The translations under genes were made by a program, and so were the position numbers. Positions 8,875 to 16,648 of a DNA stretch of 64,000 nucleotides are shown here, one piece after another. How positions within the stretch are numbered: the first letter of the stretch is position 1; every line of letters starts with the position of its first letter. The notes under the pieces were generated by a model. It did not search any database, had not been told where the DNA came from, and saw nothing but the letters and a program-made list of their open reading frames with translations. Source of the stretch: Bacillus sp. DNRA2 (GTDB lineage Bacteria; Bacillota; Bacilli; Bacillales; Cytobacillaceae); NCBI RefSeq assembly GCF_012843265.1, contig NZ_JABAIT010000001.1, positions 186,001-250,000 of the forward strand. Direction: 5' to 3'.

Positions 8875-9429
8875 ATGAACTACAACATTCGTGGTGAAAA
8901 CATTGAGGTTACTCCAGCGATAAGAGAGTATGTAGAGAAGAAAATTGGAAAATTGGAGCGTTATTTTACAGAGACACCAAATGCTCAAGTGCATGTTAAC
9001 CTCAAGGTATATAGCGACAAGAAGTCTAAAGTAGAAGTAACTATCCCAATGACTCAATTAGTCTTACGCGCTGAAGAAGCAAACGAAGATATGTATGCAG
9101 CAATCGACTTAATTGCAGATAAATTGGAACGTCAAATTCGCAAGCATAAAACAAAAGTTAACAGAAAATTCAGGGAAAAAGCTGGATTAACTACTATGTT
9201 CAACGTTCTTGACGAAAACAAAGAAGTTCCAGTTGATGAAGACGATCAAGATTTAGAAGTAGTTCGAACAAAGCATTTCGACCTAAAGCCAATGGATAGC
9301 GAAGAAGCGATTCTCCAAATGAATCTATTAGGACACAGCTTCTATGTATTTACAAATGCTGATACTCATAATACAAACGTTGTTTACAAGCGTAAAGACG
9401 GTCGTTATGGGTTAATCGAAGCCCAATAA
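8875..9429 (+). CDS. hpf: Long-form ribosome hibernation promoting factor
   Basis: 184 residues. The N-terminal 100 residues are the S30AE domain (M-N-Y-N-I-R-G-E-N-I-E-V-T ... V-E-K-K-I-G-K-L-E-R-Y); a charged linker and a C-terminal dimerisation domain (R-T-K-H-F-D-L-K-P-M-D-S-E-E-A) follow. The long form dimerises 70S ribosomes into inactive 100S particles in stationary phase. AAAGGAGGAG precedes the ATG. It has its own promoter and terminator. In B. subtilis (yvyD) it is next to secA; here about 7 kb of accessory genes intervene. Confidence 0.96.
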   Translation: MNYNIRGENIEVTPAIREYVEKKIGKLERYFTETPNAQVHVNLKVYSDKKSKVEVTIPMTQLVLRAEEANEDMYAAIDLIADKLERQIRKHKTKVNRKFREKAGLTTMFNVLDENKEVPVDEDDQDLEVVRTKHFDLKPMDSEEAILQMNLLGHSFYVFTNADTHNTNVVYKRKDGRYGLIEAQ

Positions 9430-9447
9430 TATAAGTTTTGCAGAAGG

Positions 9448-9483
9448 ACACAGCCCTCATATTGTTGAGGGCTGTGTTTTTTT
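9448..9483 (+). terminator. Terminator after hpf
   Basis: Perfect 12-bp stem ACACAGCCCTCA / TGAGGGCTGTGT followed by seven T. Confidence 0.94.
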
Positions 9484-9596
9484 GTGTTAAGGCAATTCAT
9501 GTTATGCATGTTATGCATGTTATTAACAGCAGCTACTATATACGGAACAATAATCACGTTAGCATCCTTTCAAAGTTGTCGTATATTGTCGAAAAG

Positions 9597-9737
9597 CGGA
9601 TAAATGGCCAAATTCGTCGGATAAATAGCCATATTTGGCGGATAAACTCCCATAATCGTCGGATAAACGGGCCCAATCGTCGGATAAATAACAATAAACG
9701 TCGGATAAACCATTTGACGCACTTCATGGCGGATAAA
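9597..9737. repeat. 21-bp tandem repeat with CGGATAAA core
   Basis: The octamer CGGATAAA recurs at 9597, 9618, 9639, 9660, 9681 and 9702, exactly 21 bases apart, with a seventh copy at 9730. The bases between cores vary. Because 21 is a multiple of three the stretch reads as a repeated R-R-I-N peptide, but no ribosome-binding site or family supports a gene. It fills the gap 9430-9904 between hpf and the chromate transporter genes. Confidence 0.85.
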
Positions 9738-9904
9738 CTATTAGGCCCGCACCGTAACTGTAATATCCACCAATTAATACGAAATCGTCATGGTTATCTA
9801 AGCCGTTTGTCATTATAATAATAATGGTATCCTTTAGTAATATACTGTTAAAGAAGCATGCGGTAAAATTCCCGCCAAGGAAAAGAAGGGACGTTCGATA
9901 GACA

Positions 9905-10480
9905 ATGAAGCAGGCAGACATATTTTTTGCTTTTTTTAGAGTGGGAATACTTGGATATGGAGGAGGACCTTCCTCAATTCCACTTGTACATAAGGAAGTT
10001 GTCGAACGCTACAAATGGATGAGTTCAGATGAATTCAGCGATGTCTTGGCACTTGGAAATGCGTTGCCTGGCCCGATTAACACGAAAATGGCAGGCTATA
10101 TCGGCTACCGTGTTGGCGGCAAACTTGGCATGATAATTGCCATCATTGCAACAGTTGTACCAAGCATTATTTTAATGATTTTATTATTAACGGTCCTCAA
10201 TGCCTATAAGGATCGCCCCTGGGTCAGTGGCATGTCGCAGGCGGTTGTGCCAGTCGTTGCTGTCATGCTCGGAACGCTAACTTGGGATTTTGTTAAAAAA
10301 TCCTCACAGTCAAAGCTGGGCTGGGGTTGGACGTTAGGTTTTATTATCGTCAGTACCATTCTGCTGCAGGTGATTGGGCTACACCCGGCTATCATTATTT
10401 TTGCCCTATTACTTGGAGCCCTGGTTTATAGGTCTAAAAAAAACCCAAGTGAAACGGTAAAGAAGGTGCACAGTAAATGA
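9905..10480 (+). CDS. Chromate transporter, short (single-domain) CHR protein, subunit 1
   Basis: 191 residues with about five or six membrane segments. The N-terminal signature F-F-R-V-G-I-L-G-Y-G-G-G-P and the A-L-G-N-A-L-P-G-P segment near 55 define the ChrA/CHR family. Short CHR proteins work in pairs encoded side by side, the two halves replacing one long ChrA; B. subtilis YwrA/YwrB are examples. They move chromate, or perhaps other oxyanions, across the membrane. Its stop overlaps the next start (ATGA). The ribosome site is weak. Confidence 0.88.
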   Translation: MKQADIFFAFFRVGILGYGGGPSSIPLVHKEVVERYKWMSSDEFSDVLALGNALPGPINTKMAGYIGYRVGGKLGMIIAIIATVVPSIILMILLLTVLNAYKDRPWVSGMSQAVVPVVAVMLGTLTWDFVKKSSQSKLGWGWTLGFIIVSTILLQVIGLHPAIIIFALLLGALVYRSKKNPSETVKKVHSK

Positions 10481-11007
10481 TCTACATTCGTCTATTTTGG
10501 GCATTTTTTCTGCCAGGAATCCTCGGTTATGGCGGCGGCCCCGCATCGATACCGTTGATTGAGACTGAGGTGGTTGATCGCAATCATTGGTTGACCGTTA
10601 ACGAATTCAGCGAAGTGCTTGCGTTAGGAAATTCATTGCCAGGTCCAATTGCCACGAAAATGGCGGGGTATATTGGATATGATGTTGCAGGGGTACTTGG
10701 CTCAATTGTTGCTATTATTGCCACAGTAGCGCCATCGCTTATCTTGATGATTGCCCTGCTCAGCTTATTAATGAAATTCAAAAACTCTCCGCAAGTTAAA
10801 AGGATGACAATGTTTGTCCGTCCCGTTATCGCTGTTTTATTAGGAATTATGACGTACGAAATGTTTTTCTCCGCATATGATCACTCTGGGTGGATTCAAA
10901 CACTGTTTCTTGCGGTCGTGAGCTTTGTGTTAATGGAAAAAATGAAGGTCCATCCTGCTCTTGTTATCGCTGGAGCATTAGTATATGGTGCTGTGTTTTT
11001 ATCTTGA
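10477..11007 (+). CDS. Chromate transporter, short CHR protein, subunit 2
   Basis: 176 residues, clearly a paralogue of the preceding gene (P-G-I-L-G-Y-G-G-G-P near 12-22; A-L-G-N-S-L-P-G-P near 52). Several hydrophobic segments; the C-terminus ends in a membrane helix. The ATGA overlap with the first subunit gives coupled translation and one-to-one synthesis. Followed by a terminator. The physiological anion is not shown by the sequence. Confidence 0.88.
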   Translation: MIYIRLFWAFFLPGILGYGGGPASIPLIETEVVDRNHWLTVNEFSEVLALGNSLPGPIATKMAGYIGYDVAGVLGSIVAIIATVAPSLILMIALLSLLMKFKNSPQVKRMTMFVRPVIAVLLGIMTYEMFFSAYDHSGWIQTLFLAVVSFVLMEKMKVHPALVIAGALVYGAVFLS

Positions 11008-11030
11008 TTTTATCAAAATAAACCAAATTT

Positions 11031-11061
11031 ACGTCAGCCCTATATGGCTGACGTTTTTTTA
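11031..11061 (+). terminator. Terminator after chromate transporter pair
   Basis: ACGTCAGCC / GGCTGACGT stem with loop CTATAT and seven T. Confidence 0.93.
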
Positions 11062-11176
11062 TAAATTTCGCGCAGGAACATGACGAAACAACATATTTAA
11101 CAAAACATTCAATATTTCTTCACTACTTTTTCAATACTCAACTTTCATTTAGGGGTTAAACCCTATTTCCGCCGTA

Positions 11177-11204
11177 ACCACTTTTATATTAATAAAAACG
11201 TGGT
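11177..11204 (+). promoter_or_regulatory. Inverted repeat upstream of the SQR-like gene
   Basis: ACCACTTTTAT pairs with ATAAAAACGTGGT (one base extra in the right arm), about 100 bases before the start. It has the form of an operator for a dimeric regulator; no family could be assigned. Confidence 0.4.
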
Positions 11205-11302
11205 ATCTTGGAACTAGATACAGATAAATGATTGCTAGTCAAAATAAAAATTTTTGCTCGTTTGTATACCCGTTGTGGTATATGGAGAAGGGGGAAATTA
11301 CA

Positions 11303-12724
11303 ATGGCAAATGTAGTTGTAATCGGAGCAGGATTCTCTGGACAAACAGCTGCACTTTACTTACGAAAGGAACTAGGACGTGAGCATGATATTACAGTGAT
11401 CAACCCATGGCCTAGATTTACTTATATTCCATCATTAGTTTGGGTTGGGATTGGGGCAATGGATCCGGATAAAACAATGTTCGAGCTTGAACCCGTATTA
11501 AAGAAACATCATATTCATTTTATTCAAGCATGGGCTCGTGAAATTCACCCTGATGAACAATACGTATTAGTTGAATCAAAGGATGGCGAAAAGAAAAAGG
11601 TCATCTATGATTATTTAATCAATGCTACAGGTCCTCATCTTAATTTTGAAGGAACAGAAGGGCTTGGTCCTGATGCAGGCAATTCGCATTCCATCTGTAA
11701 TATTCATCATGCAAAAATGGCACGTGATGCGTATCTAGAACAAGTGAAGCGGATGGAACAAGGCGAGCACGTAAAGCTCCTAATCGGAACGGGACATGGA
11801 CAAGCTACATGTCAAGGGGCTGCACTTGAATACATTACTAATATCCACAATGACCTTAAAAAGCGTGTCTTACGCGATAAGGCAAAAATCATGTGGATTT
11901 CCAATGAACCGAAATTAGGTGACCTTGGTGTAGGCGGACTTCAAGCCTCTAAATACGGTTATATTATGCAATCAGAAGCGTTCATGAAATCGCTGTTTTC
12001 TGAGCAAGAAATCTATTATCAGGTGCAAACGGCGGTTAGGAAGGTAGAGAAGGGTAAGGTACATTGGGAAAATTATGAAGGTGAGTTTGGTGAAACAGAA
12101 TTCGACTTTGCGATGTTAATTCCGCAATTCCTTGGTACAAAAATTAAATATATTGATCGTGATGGCAATGACATTTCAGCTAAAATGACGAACCCTGGTG
12201 GCTTTACATTAGTCGATGGCGTATACGGTAAGAAATGGGATGACTTGAAGGCCTCTGATTGGCCATCAACCTATCAATCTCCAGTCTATGAAAATGTCTT
12301 TGCAGCAGGAATCGCTTTTGCGACACCGGGGACTGTCTCGAAGCCGCATGTTACGAAAAATGGTACTGTCATTACGGCAACAACACCACGTACAGGCATG
12401 GCGTCTGGTGTCATCGGTAAGATTGCAGCGTTAAATATTGTTGATATGATCAAGGGCAAACAACCATCGCATCATGAATCAATGGCGGCAATGCCGGGTG
12501 CGTGTATTGCTTCAATTGGCAAATCAGTAGTGAACGGTTCCGCGGCATCCATCGTGATGTACCCAGTCGTACCGGACTATGAGCGATATCCGGAAACGGG
12601 TCGCGATTTGAAAATTACCGATATGGAAGTAGGTCTTGCTGGTGCTTGGATTAAGCGCTCACTGCACACTATGTTCATTTATAAAATGAAAGGTAACCCT
12701 GGTTGGAGTGTGATCCCTGAATAA
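11303..12724 (+). CDS. Sulfide:quinone oxidoreductase-like FAD flavoprotein
   Basis: 473 residues from the ATG at 11303, which follows GAAGGGGGAAA; an upstream in-frame ATG at 11228 would add 25 unrelated residues. The N-terminus is an FAD-binding Rossmann motif (V-V-V-I-G-A-G-F-S-G-Q-T-A-A); a second nucleotide region (G-T-G-H-G-Q-A-T-C-Q-G-A-A) lies near 162-174. Three cysteines, C132, C170 and C401, are the only ones, as in many SQRs where cysteines carry the sulfur chain. The C-terminal helix with M-F-I-Y-K-M may touch the membrane. Function would be sulfide oxidation with electrons to menaquinone; other quinone reductase roles are possible. Confidence 0.8.
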   Translation: MANVVVIGAGFSGQTAALYLRKELGREHDITVINPWPRFTYIPSLVWVGIGAMDPDKTMFELEPVLKKHHIHFIQAWAREIHPDEQYVLVESKDGEKKKVIYDYLINATGPHLNFEGTEGLGPDAGNSHSICNIHHAKMARDAYLEQVKRMEQGEHVKLLIGTGHGQATCQGAALEYITNIHNDLKKRVLRDKAKIMWISNEPKLGDLGVGGLQASKYGYIMQSEAFMKSLFSEQEIYYQVQTAVRKVEKGKVHWENYEGEFGETEFDFAMLIPQFLGTKIKYIDRDGNDISAKMTNPGGFTLVDGVYGKKWDDLKASDWPSTYQSPVYENVFAAGIAFATPGTVSKPHVTKNGTVITATTPRTGMASGVIGKIAALNIVDMIKGKQPSHHESMAAMPGACIASIGKSVVNGSAASIVMYPVVPDYERYPETGRDLKITDMEVGLAGAWIKRSLHTMFIYKMKGNPGWSVIPE

Positions 12725-12766
12725 GCGTCGTGAAACCCTTTTACAGTATAGGAGAGGTGAAAGCAA

Positions 12767-12901
12767 ATGGAATTATGTAGAGAAATGAAACCAACAAAAC
12801 GGACCCTGTTTGTGCGAAGATGCTATAGCTATCAATTCCTGCGATTTGTTTTCTTAAATATAAAAATCGCAAAAACAGCACTATTTCCACCAAAACACTA
12901 A
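12767..12901 (+). CDS. Possible 44-residue basic protein downstream of SQR
   Basis: An ATG with a strong GGAGAGGTGA six bases upstream opens a 44-codon frame ending just before a terminator, 42 bases after the SQR-like gene. The product is rich in Lys/Arg and aromatic residues (K-P-T-K-R-T-L-F-V-R-R-C-Y) with a short hydrophobic middle. Not recognised as a family. The ribosome site and position in the operon are the only support; it could be non-coding. Confidence 0.4.
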   Translation: MELCREMKPTKRTLFVRRCYSYQFLRFVFLNIKIAKTALFPPKH

Positions 12902-12914
12902 GAGTGAGATATGA

Positions 12915-12947
12915 AGAGAGACTCAAAAAGCGAGTCTCTCTGTTTTT
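12915..12947 (+). terminator. Terminator after SQR operon
   Basis: AGAGAGACTC / GAGTCTCTCT with loop AAAAAGC and TGTTTTTT tail. Confidence 0.92.
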
Positions 12948-13003
12948 TGTCTGTTGATCAAGGGTGCGTAAGTTACCTGTTTTTATGGATGGGAAGGAAA
13001 AGA

Positions 13004-13068
13004 GGGTACTAAAATGTACATTAGTAACCTAATCCTTTTTTAGATATGTAAAATAGGGCACTAACACG
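13004..13068. repeat. Two diverged units of the 53-bp GGGCACTAA repeat
   Basis: GGGTACTAA at 13004 and GGGCACTAA at 13056, 52 bases apart, with ATTAGTAACCTAAT and GATTAGAT remnants between. Same family as 16239-16568 and 47280-47450. Lies in the 765-base gene-free gap 12902-13666. Confidence 0.65.
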
Positions 13069-13186
13069 GAGATTAGATATCTATTTTTTAAAAACGCAAA
13101 AGAAAAGGGCATTAAGCTAACTCGGTAATATTATGATCCGTTATGCCAAGTCTAGTTTTATCCATAAGATGTCAGTTGGAACGGTT

Positions 13187-13330
13187 ATTGGTAACACAAA
13201 TCAAGGAAAAGCAACTGAAACTGTCACCAATAGAGGCTATTGGTAACAATTCTTCAGAAAAAGAAAACGAAAGTGTCACCAATAAGGGGTATTGGTAACA
13301 CTTTTCAAAGAAAAGCCATCAAAATTGTTA
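13187..13330. repeat. 52-bp tandem repeat with ATTGGTAACA hairpins
   Basis: ATTGGTAACA recurs at 13187, 13239 and 13291, exactly 52 bases apart. Each is preceded or followed by the complementary T-G-T-C-A-C-C-A-A-T-A arm, so each unit can fold (TGTCACCAATA / TATTGGTAACA). The sequence differs from the 53-bp family but the unit length and hairpin plan are the same. No gene is seen in the remaining part of the gap up to 13666. Confidence 0.8.
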
Positions 13331-13666
13331 CTAACTAATAATATATTGAGATGTTCTTCTGGGAAAAATGGTACAAATAAGAAGTGGGAAAGGACTGTGA
13401 TAGCAAATTGTAATCTGCTTAGCAACCATACCTCACTCATTCATATCCCTCCATAAATAAATAGTTATTTTTCGCAAGGCCGATGGTTTAGGTGTATATT
13501 AAAGTTGAATGGCCGGGTTCAACTTTAATAATCATTTTAATGGTTAGCGAAAAAATCCCCATGGGTGATTCCCCCTATGCAAGAAGTGTTTTATTGAAGT
13601 TGTGAATAAAATGTGACGTAGTTGGGTCATCGTAGTATTAAATGTCTTTTTAGGATGGTGTTCAAT

Positions 13667-14668
13667 ATGAAGGAAGAGCATTTTAAAAAGGTTGTTGAGG
13701 AATTTGCTGAAGGAATTGTCATCATGGATGAATTCCGTACTATTTTTTACATAAATCATAAAGCAAACCAGATTACGGGCTGGAAGGTTGGGGAGCCTGT
13801 TCCGTATTGCAGTTATTGCCAGCTTCGTGAGGTATCAGACCATGAAGAACGCTGTATTCTGGCCAATGACCATGCTTTGCCCAGCTTCCGATCTCATATT
13901 CCTAATTACGTCGATTCAGAAACGGATTTTGAAATGTCGATGAATAAAATCAAAATAGAAGACGAAATATACAGAGTATTAATTATTCGGAATCCAAGTC
14001 AAATGAACCAGCAGGAGAAGGTTAAAACCCAGGAGCTGCTGATTCACGAGACGATGCTCGCCCAGGAAAGTGAACGAAAGCGGATTGCCAGAGAGCTTCA
14101 CGATCACATTGGTCAAAGTGTCTATAGCATATACTTAGGACTTGACGGAATTAAGCGGCATGTAAACAGTCCTGAATACTCAACTCGTTTGGAGAAAATG
14201 AATGTGGTGATGGAAGATACCTTGCAATGTCTGAAACGACTAACAAAGGAACTGCGGCCTCAGCTTTACGACAATTTGGGATTGGAATCAGCATTACAAT
14301 CTTCAGCTGAAGATTGGCGTCATTTATACAACATTCAGCTTGCATTAAATATGCATTTGCCGAATGAACTGAAGTTTGAACATGATGAAGGCTTACATCT
14401 GTATCGAATCATCCAAGAGGCGGTAAACAACGCAGTGCGACACGGCAAAGCAACTGCAATTATCATCGATATTTATAAAGTTGATAAAGAGATTTATTTC
14501 CAAATTTCAAATAATGGAACCCCATTCGACCTTGAACGTCTGAACGGAACCGGATTAGGAGTTAAGCATATGAAAGAAAGAGTAAACATGCTTAACGGGG
14601 ACATTAAGTGGATTAGCAATGAGGATGGGGCAAACCGTGTTGAGGGCTACATTATGCTAGCTAACTAA
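13667..14668 (+). CDS. NreB-like PAS sensor histidine kinase with cysteine cluster
   Basis: 333 residues from the ATG at 13667 (AGGATGG upstream; earlier in-frame TTG 13622 and ATG 13655 are less likely). An N-terminal PAS domain of about 100 residues has cysteines 48, 51 and 63 in the C-x2-C-x11-C spacing of the NreB [4Fe-4S] oxygen sensor, but the fourth position is alanine 66. Then come a HisKA_3 domain (E-R-K-R-I-A-R-E-L-H-D-H, His145), an N box (Q-E-A-V-N-N-A-V-R-H near 250) and a G box (G-T-G-L-G-V-K-H-M). No membrane segment, so a cytoplasmic redox or oxygen sensor. Paired with the following regulator. Confidence 0.85.
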   Translation: MKEEHFKKVVEEFAEGIVIMDEFRTIFYINHKANQITGWKVGEPVPYCSYCQLREVSDHEERCILANDHALPSFRSHIPNYVDSETDFEMSMNKIKIEDEIYRVLIIRNPSQMNQQEKVKTQELLIHETMLAQESERKRIARELHDHIGQSVYSIYLGLDGIKRHVNSPEYSTRLEKMNVVMEDTLQCLKRLTKELRPQLYDNLGLESALQSSAEDWRHLYNIQLALNMHLPNELKFEHDEGLHLYRIIQEAVNNAVRHGKATAIIIDIYKVDKEIYFQISNNGTPFDLERLNGTGLGVKHMKERVNMLNGDIKWISNEDGANRVEGYIMLAN

Positions 14669-14732
14669 GCTTTTAAAAATAACGATAGATTCTTTACCAT
14701 TTTCTATGATTTAGGTGGGGAGGGGTTGCACC

Positions 14733-15353
14733 ATGAACGCATTAATTGTTGATGATCATGAAATTGTCCGTGATGGAATGTCTCTATTATTAAAAGATGC
14801 CTTTCCGATTGAGTCGATTCTATTTGCTGCAGATGGTCGGGAAGCGATTCAAAAGGCCACCAATTTTCCAGTTGACCTAGTTCTTGTTGACCTATCGATG
14901 CCAAATGGACTTGATGGCTTTTCGGCACTGCCGGAGCTAAGAAAGCTTGTGCCAAAGGGAAAGATTATTGTTTTTTCAATGTACGACGAAATCGCTTATC
15001 AAAAGAAAGCCTTTGACTTGGGTGCAGACGGCTTTCTTGTAAAAAATCTTAAAAGTGATGCGATTATTAAGTCGATTGATCAAGTTCTACGCGGTAAAAA
15101 GGTGGCTAACGAGCAAGTCTGGGAAAGTGATGTTGAAGGGGAAGTATGGGAAACACCGTTCTCACCGCGCGAACAGGAGACATTCATTTTAACGCTAAAG
15201 GGCTATACCCAAAAAAATATAGCGCAAACAATGAATATTAGCATTCGCACGGTAGAAAACCATCGCAGAAGTATCAGTAAGAAGCTTGGAACCACCAACA
15301 AACACGAATGGCTCGAATATGCCGAAAAACATCAAATGCTGGAGATGTATTAA
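14733..15353 (+). CDS. NarL/NreC-type response regulator
   Basis: 206 residues from the ATG at 14733, preceded by GGGGAGGGG. Receiver domain with D-D-H-E near 8-11, phospho-acceptor in L-V-L-V-D-L-S-M-P near 54 and K in F-L-V-K-N. LuxR-type DNA-binding domain at about 140-195 (S-P-R-E-Q-E-T-F ... S-I-R-T-V-E-N-H-R-R-S-I). Encoded 64 bases after the NreB-like kinase, so the two form a system. In staphylococci NreBC turns on nitrate respiration when oxygen is low; here the nearest respiratory targets are the SQR and cytochrome genes, which is only inference. Confidence 0.87.
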   Translation: MNALIVDDHEIVRDGMSLLLKDAFPIESILFAADGREAIQKATNFPVDLVLVDLSMPNGLDGFSALPELRKLVPKGKIIVFSMYDEIAYQKKAFDLGADGFLVKNLKSDAIIKSIDQVLRGKKVANEQVWESDVEGEVWETPFSPREQETFILTLKGYTQKNIAQTMNISIRTVENHRRSISKKLGTTNKHEWLEYAEKHQMLEMY

Positions 15354-15356
15354 CCA

Positions 15357-16136
15357 TTAGTGCCCTTCGAGTGCTGGAGGATGATGATTTTTTCCTGCAG
15401 ACATAAACCAACCGCCAATCGCAATCAGCAGCAATACGATCCAAAAGCTCAATTTCCAGGCTGGATTTTTCGGGAAACTTTCAGCGAGAACCCCAATGTC
15501 TGGGTGCGCCAAAGTATAGACGGCGAGTTTAACTCCAACCCAACCTACTATCAAAAACGCAGCTGTCTCCAGTCCAGGTCGTGTTTGCAGCAGCTTGGTA
15601 AAAAATGTTGCAGCAAAGCGCATTATCACAAGGCCAATTACCCCACCGGCAAAAATCACGATGAACTGTCCACCATCAAGACCTCCGATATTTGCTAATC
15701 CAGTGGGTGGAAGAGCCACCGCTAAGGCAACCGCAGCAAGAATTGAATCAACCGCAAACGCTAAATCGGCTAACTCAACCTTTAACACAGTCATCCAAAA
15801 ATTGCTTTCCTTTGCAGTTTTTTCGTTATGTTCAGCTTTTTCTTGTTTCATGACAAAACGTTTTACAATATGATTAACAGAAATAAAAATCAAGTAAACT
15901 GCACCGATTGCCTGAACCTGCCATACATCAGCAAGATATGAAATGATGAACAAAGATAAAAATCGGAATACAAAAGCACCAGCTAGCCCATAAAACAGGG
16001 CTTTCTTTCGAGTTGTTTCCGGCAAATGCTTCACCATGATGGCAATAACTAATGCATTATCCGCAGCTAAAATCCCCTCAAGCCCGATTAGCACAAGTAA
16101 AACCCAACCGTATTCGAGTAATAAGCCAGTGTCCAC
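15357..16136 (-). CDS. TerC family integral membrane protein, copy 1
   Basis: 259 residues with about seven membrane helices. The TerC core appears twice: E-G-I-L-A-A-D-N-A-L-V near 20-30 and A-V-D-S-I-L-A-A-V near 128-136, supplying conserved acidic residues for metal. Relatives in B. subtilis (YkoY, YceF) export manganese and help metalate exoenzymes. Convergent with the response regulator, three bases apart. Closely related to the riboswitch-controlled copy at 32591, but its own 5' region (16137-16200) shows no riboswitch. Confidence 0.88.
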   Translation of the reverse strand: MDTGLLLEYGWVLLVLIGLEGILAADNALVIAIMVKHLPETTRKKALFYGLAGAFVFRFLSLFIISYLADVWQVQAIGAVYLIFISVNHIVKRFVMKQEKAEHNEKTAKESNFWMTVLKVELADLAFAVDSILAAVALAVALPPTGLANIGGLDGGQFIVIFAGGVIGLVIMRFAATFFTKLLQTRPGLETAAFLIVGWVGVKLAVYTLAHPDIGVLAESFPKNPAWKLSFWIVLLLIAIGGWFMSAGKNHHPPALEGH

Positions 16137-16238
16137 GTAATCACACTCCTTGTTAACGTCAGTTTCCCATAGTGTATTTCAATCAGGATTTTTCATACGA
16201 GGAAACTTAAGTGACCTATTTGGAGAAATCCAATGAAA

Positions 16239-16568
16239 ATAGGGCACTAATGGTAGTGATTAGTGCTCTAAATTAGCTGCATCCACCAAAATAGGGTACT
16301 AATGGTAGTGATTAGTGCTCTAAATTAGCTGCTTCCACCAGAAATAGGGTACTAATGGTAGGTCTTAGTGCCCTAGATTAGTTGCTTCCACCAGAAATAG
16401 GGCACTAATGGTAGGTCTTAGTGCCCTAGATTAGTTGCTTCCACCAAAAATAGGTCACTAATAACCACATTAGTGCCCTAGATTAGAGGCGTCCCCCAGA
16501 ATTAGGGTACTAATAACTAGATAAGTGCCCTAGATTAGTTTCAGCCCACAAAAACAGGGCACTAATCC
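16239..16568. repeat. 53-bp tandem repeat, about seven units
   Basis: The core ATAGGGnACTAAT starts at 16239, 16291, 16344, 16397, 16450, about 16502 and 16555, a steady 52-53 base period. Each unit also holds the complementary arm ATTAGTGCCCTA, so every period can form a hairpin; spacer text such as TTGCTTCCACCA is conserved too. It occupies the 512-base gap between terC and secA. Copies of the family occur at 13004 and 47280. Confidence 0.9.
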
Positions 16569-16590
16569 TCATCGCCCCACAAACACACAC

Positions 16591-16631
16591 AAAAAAGCGG
16601 ACTGTTGAGAGATAGGCTCCCGACAGTCCGC
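16591..16631 (-). terminator. Terminator of secA (minus strand)
   Basis: GCGGACTGT / ACAGTCCGC stem with a 17-base loop; on the minus strand it is followed by six T. It lies just beyond the secA stop. Confidence 0.9.
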
Positions 16632-16648
16632 TTCCGCATCCAAAACTT

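Noticed and set aside
9438-9818. 126-codon frame with repeated R-R-I-N motif
   Set aside because: It is the translation of the 21-bp tandem repeat; no ribosome site, and it runs through the hpf terminator.
11228-11302. N-terminal extension of the SQR-like protein
   Set aside because: The 25 extra residues have no family match and the strong ribosome site and flavin motif fit the ATG at 11303.
12741-12926. 61-codon minus-strand frame after the SQR gene
   Set aside because: No ribosome site on that strand; it is antisense to the better supported 44-codon frame and overlaps the terminator.
13004-16568. CRISPR array in the repeat-rich gaps
   Set aside because: Units have conserved spacers and 52-53 base periods with palindromic arms throughout; there are no unique spacers and no cas genes.
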